Source: Fidelibacterota bacterium
GTDB lineage: Bacteria; Fidelibacterota; Marinisomatia; Marinisomatales; TCS55
Assembly: GCA_002713385.1 (NCBI GenBank)
Contig: PAWC01000002.1
Coordinates: 14,649 to 20,799, forward strand
DNA length: 6,151 nucleotides
Direction of reading: 5' to 3'
The translations under genes and the position numbers were made by a program. Below are positions 5,925-6,151 of the stretch, piece by piece (positions within the stretch are counted from its first letter, which is position 1; the number at the start of each line of letters is the position of its first letter). Under the pieces are notes generated by a model. That model saw only the letters and a list, made by a program, of their open reading frames with translations. It ran no database searches and had not been told where the DNA came from.

Positions 5925-6151
5925 ATGATTGACCAACAGGAACGATATTATAATATACTCAAGCTGAATCGCTGGTTCGCTTTATCGAGTCTGGTTTTTG
6001 CTGGTATTTTCATTCTCACCTTTGCTGATGATTATCAGCGTCCTTGGAAAAAATTTCAAAAGGAATTCCGCAGTGTTGAAATAGAAAAAATCAGCAATAA
6101 TCTTGCTGAACTGAATAGTAATCTTGAGAGCAATGACGAATATAATGCTTT
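5925..6151 (+). CDS. N-terminus of a single-pass membrane protein, candidate cytochrome c subunit of the complex (3' truncated)
   Basis: This is an open frame from ATG 5925 to the window end, with 75 residues visible. An in-frame TAG at 5919-5921 blocks any upstream start. The N-terminus MIDQQERYYNILKLNR is polar, residues about 16-34 form one hydrophobic helix (WFALSSLVFAGIFILTF), and after it come DDYQRPWKKFQKEFR (35-49) and a helical, possibly coiled-coil segment rich in Glu, Asn and Leu (50-75). It begins 17 bases after the subunit IV gene, so it is very likely the next operon member. AGAAG at 5920-5924 abuts the ATG, which is too close for an ideal ribosome site. The DDY-RPW-K-FQ-EFR segment after one helix is, as I recall, seen in membrane-anchored multihaem or c-type cytochrome proteins next to such complexes, but no CXXCH lies in the visible part, so the function is inferred from position. 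Confidence 0.7.
   Translation, partial: MIDQQERYYNILKLNRWFALSSLVFAGIFILTFADDYQRPWKKFQKEFRSVEIEKISNNLAELNSNLESNDEYNA

Overview
The window reads as a chromosomal piece from an FCB-group bacterium. The best guess is Candidatus Marinimicrobia (SAR406) or a close relative such as Calditrichota or Ignavibacteria. The reasons are a C-terminal type IX secretion-type sorting domain with the PNPFNP signature, moderately AT-rich DNA, weak Shine-Dalgarno sites, and a non-proteobacterial, b6-like quinol:cytochrome c oxidoreductase. This assignment is inference; no 16S or other marker gene is present.

Layout, all on the plus strand. Bases 1-2316 are the 3' part of a large secreted protein: a MAM-like (choice-of-anchor J) domain, one fibronectin III domain, three cohesin-like beta domains, and a C-terminal FlgD-Ig/T9SS sorting domain. 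Its 5' end is outside the window. An intrinsic terminator follows at 2381-2411. After about 50 AT-rich bases comes a class II tRNA-Leu(UAG) at 2461-2543, and only 5 bases later a membrane-anchored HEAT-repeat protein begins. Four further tightly packed genes follow: a Tat-exported Rieske protein, a cytochrome b6-type N-terminal subunit, an enlarged subunit IV-type C-terminal cytochrome b subunit, and the start of another single-pass membrane protein cut off by the window end.

The genes from the HEAT protein onward look like one operon (gaps of 8, 10, 2 and 17 bases) for a menaquinol-oxidising Rieske/cytochrome b complex. Quinol would be oxidised at a Qo site formed by the Rieske protein and the two cytochrome b subunits, with electrons passed to a periplasmic c-type cytochrome. 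None of the encoded parts shows a CXXCH haem c motif, so the truncated last gene or one beyond it probably supplies that function.

The complex has several unusual features: a conserved-position Cys that in b6f and some Firmicutes complexes carries haem ci/cn; 14/15-residue haem-ligand spacing as in b6; an enlarged loop between helices C and D; APWY in place of the Qo PEWY motif; and a subunit IV more than twice the usual length. The tRNA is apparently co-transcribed with the operon, and the first gene has almost no leader of its own.
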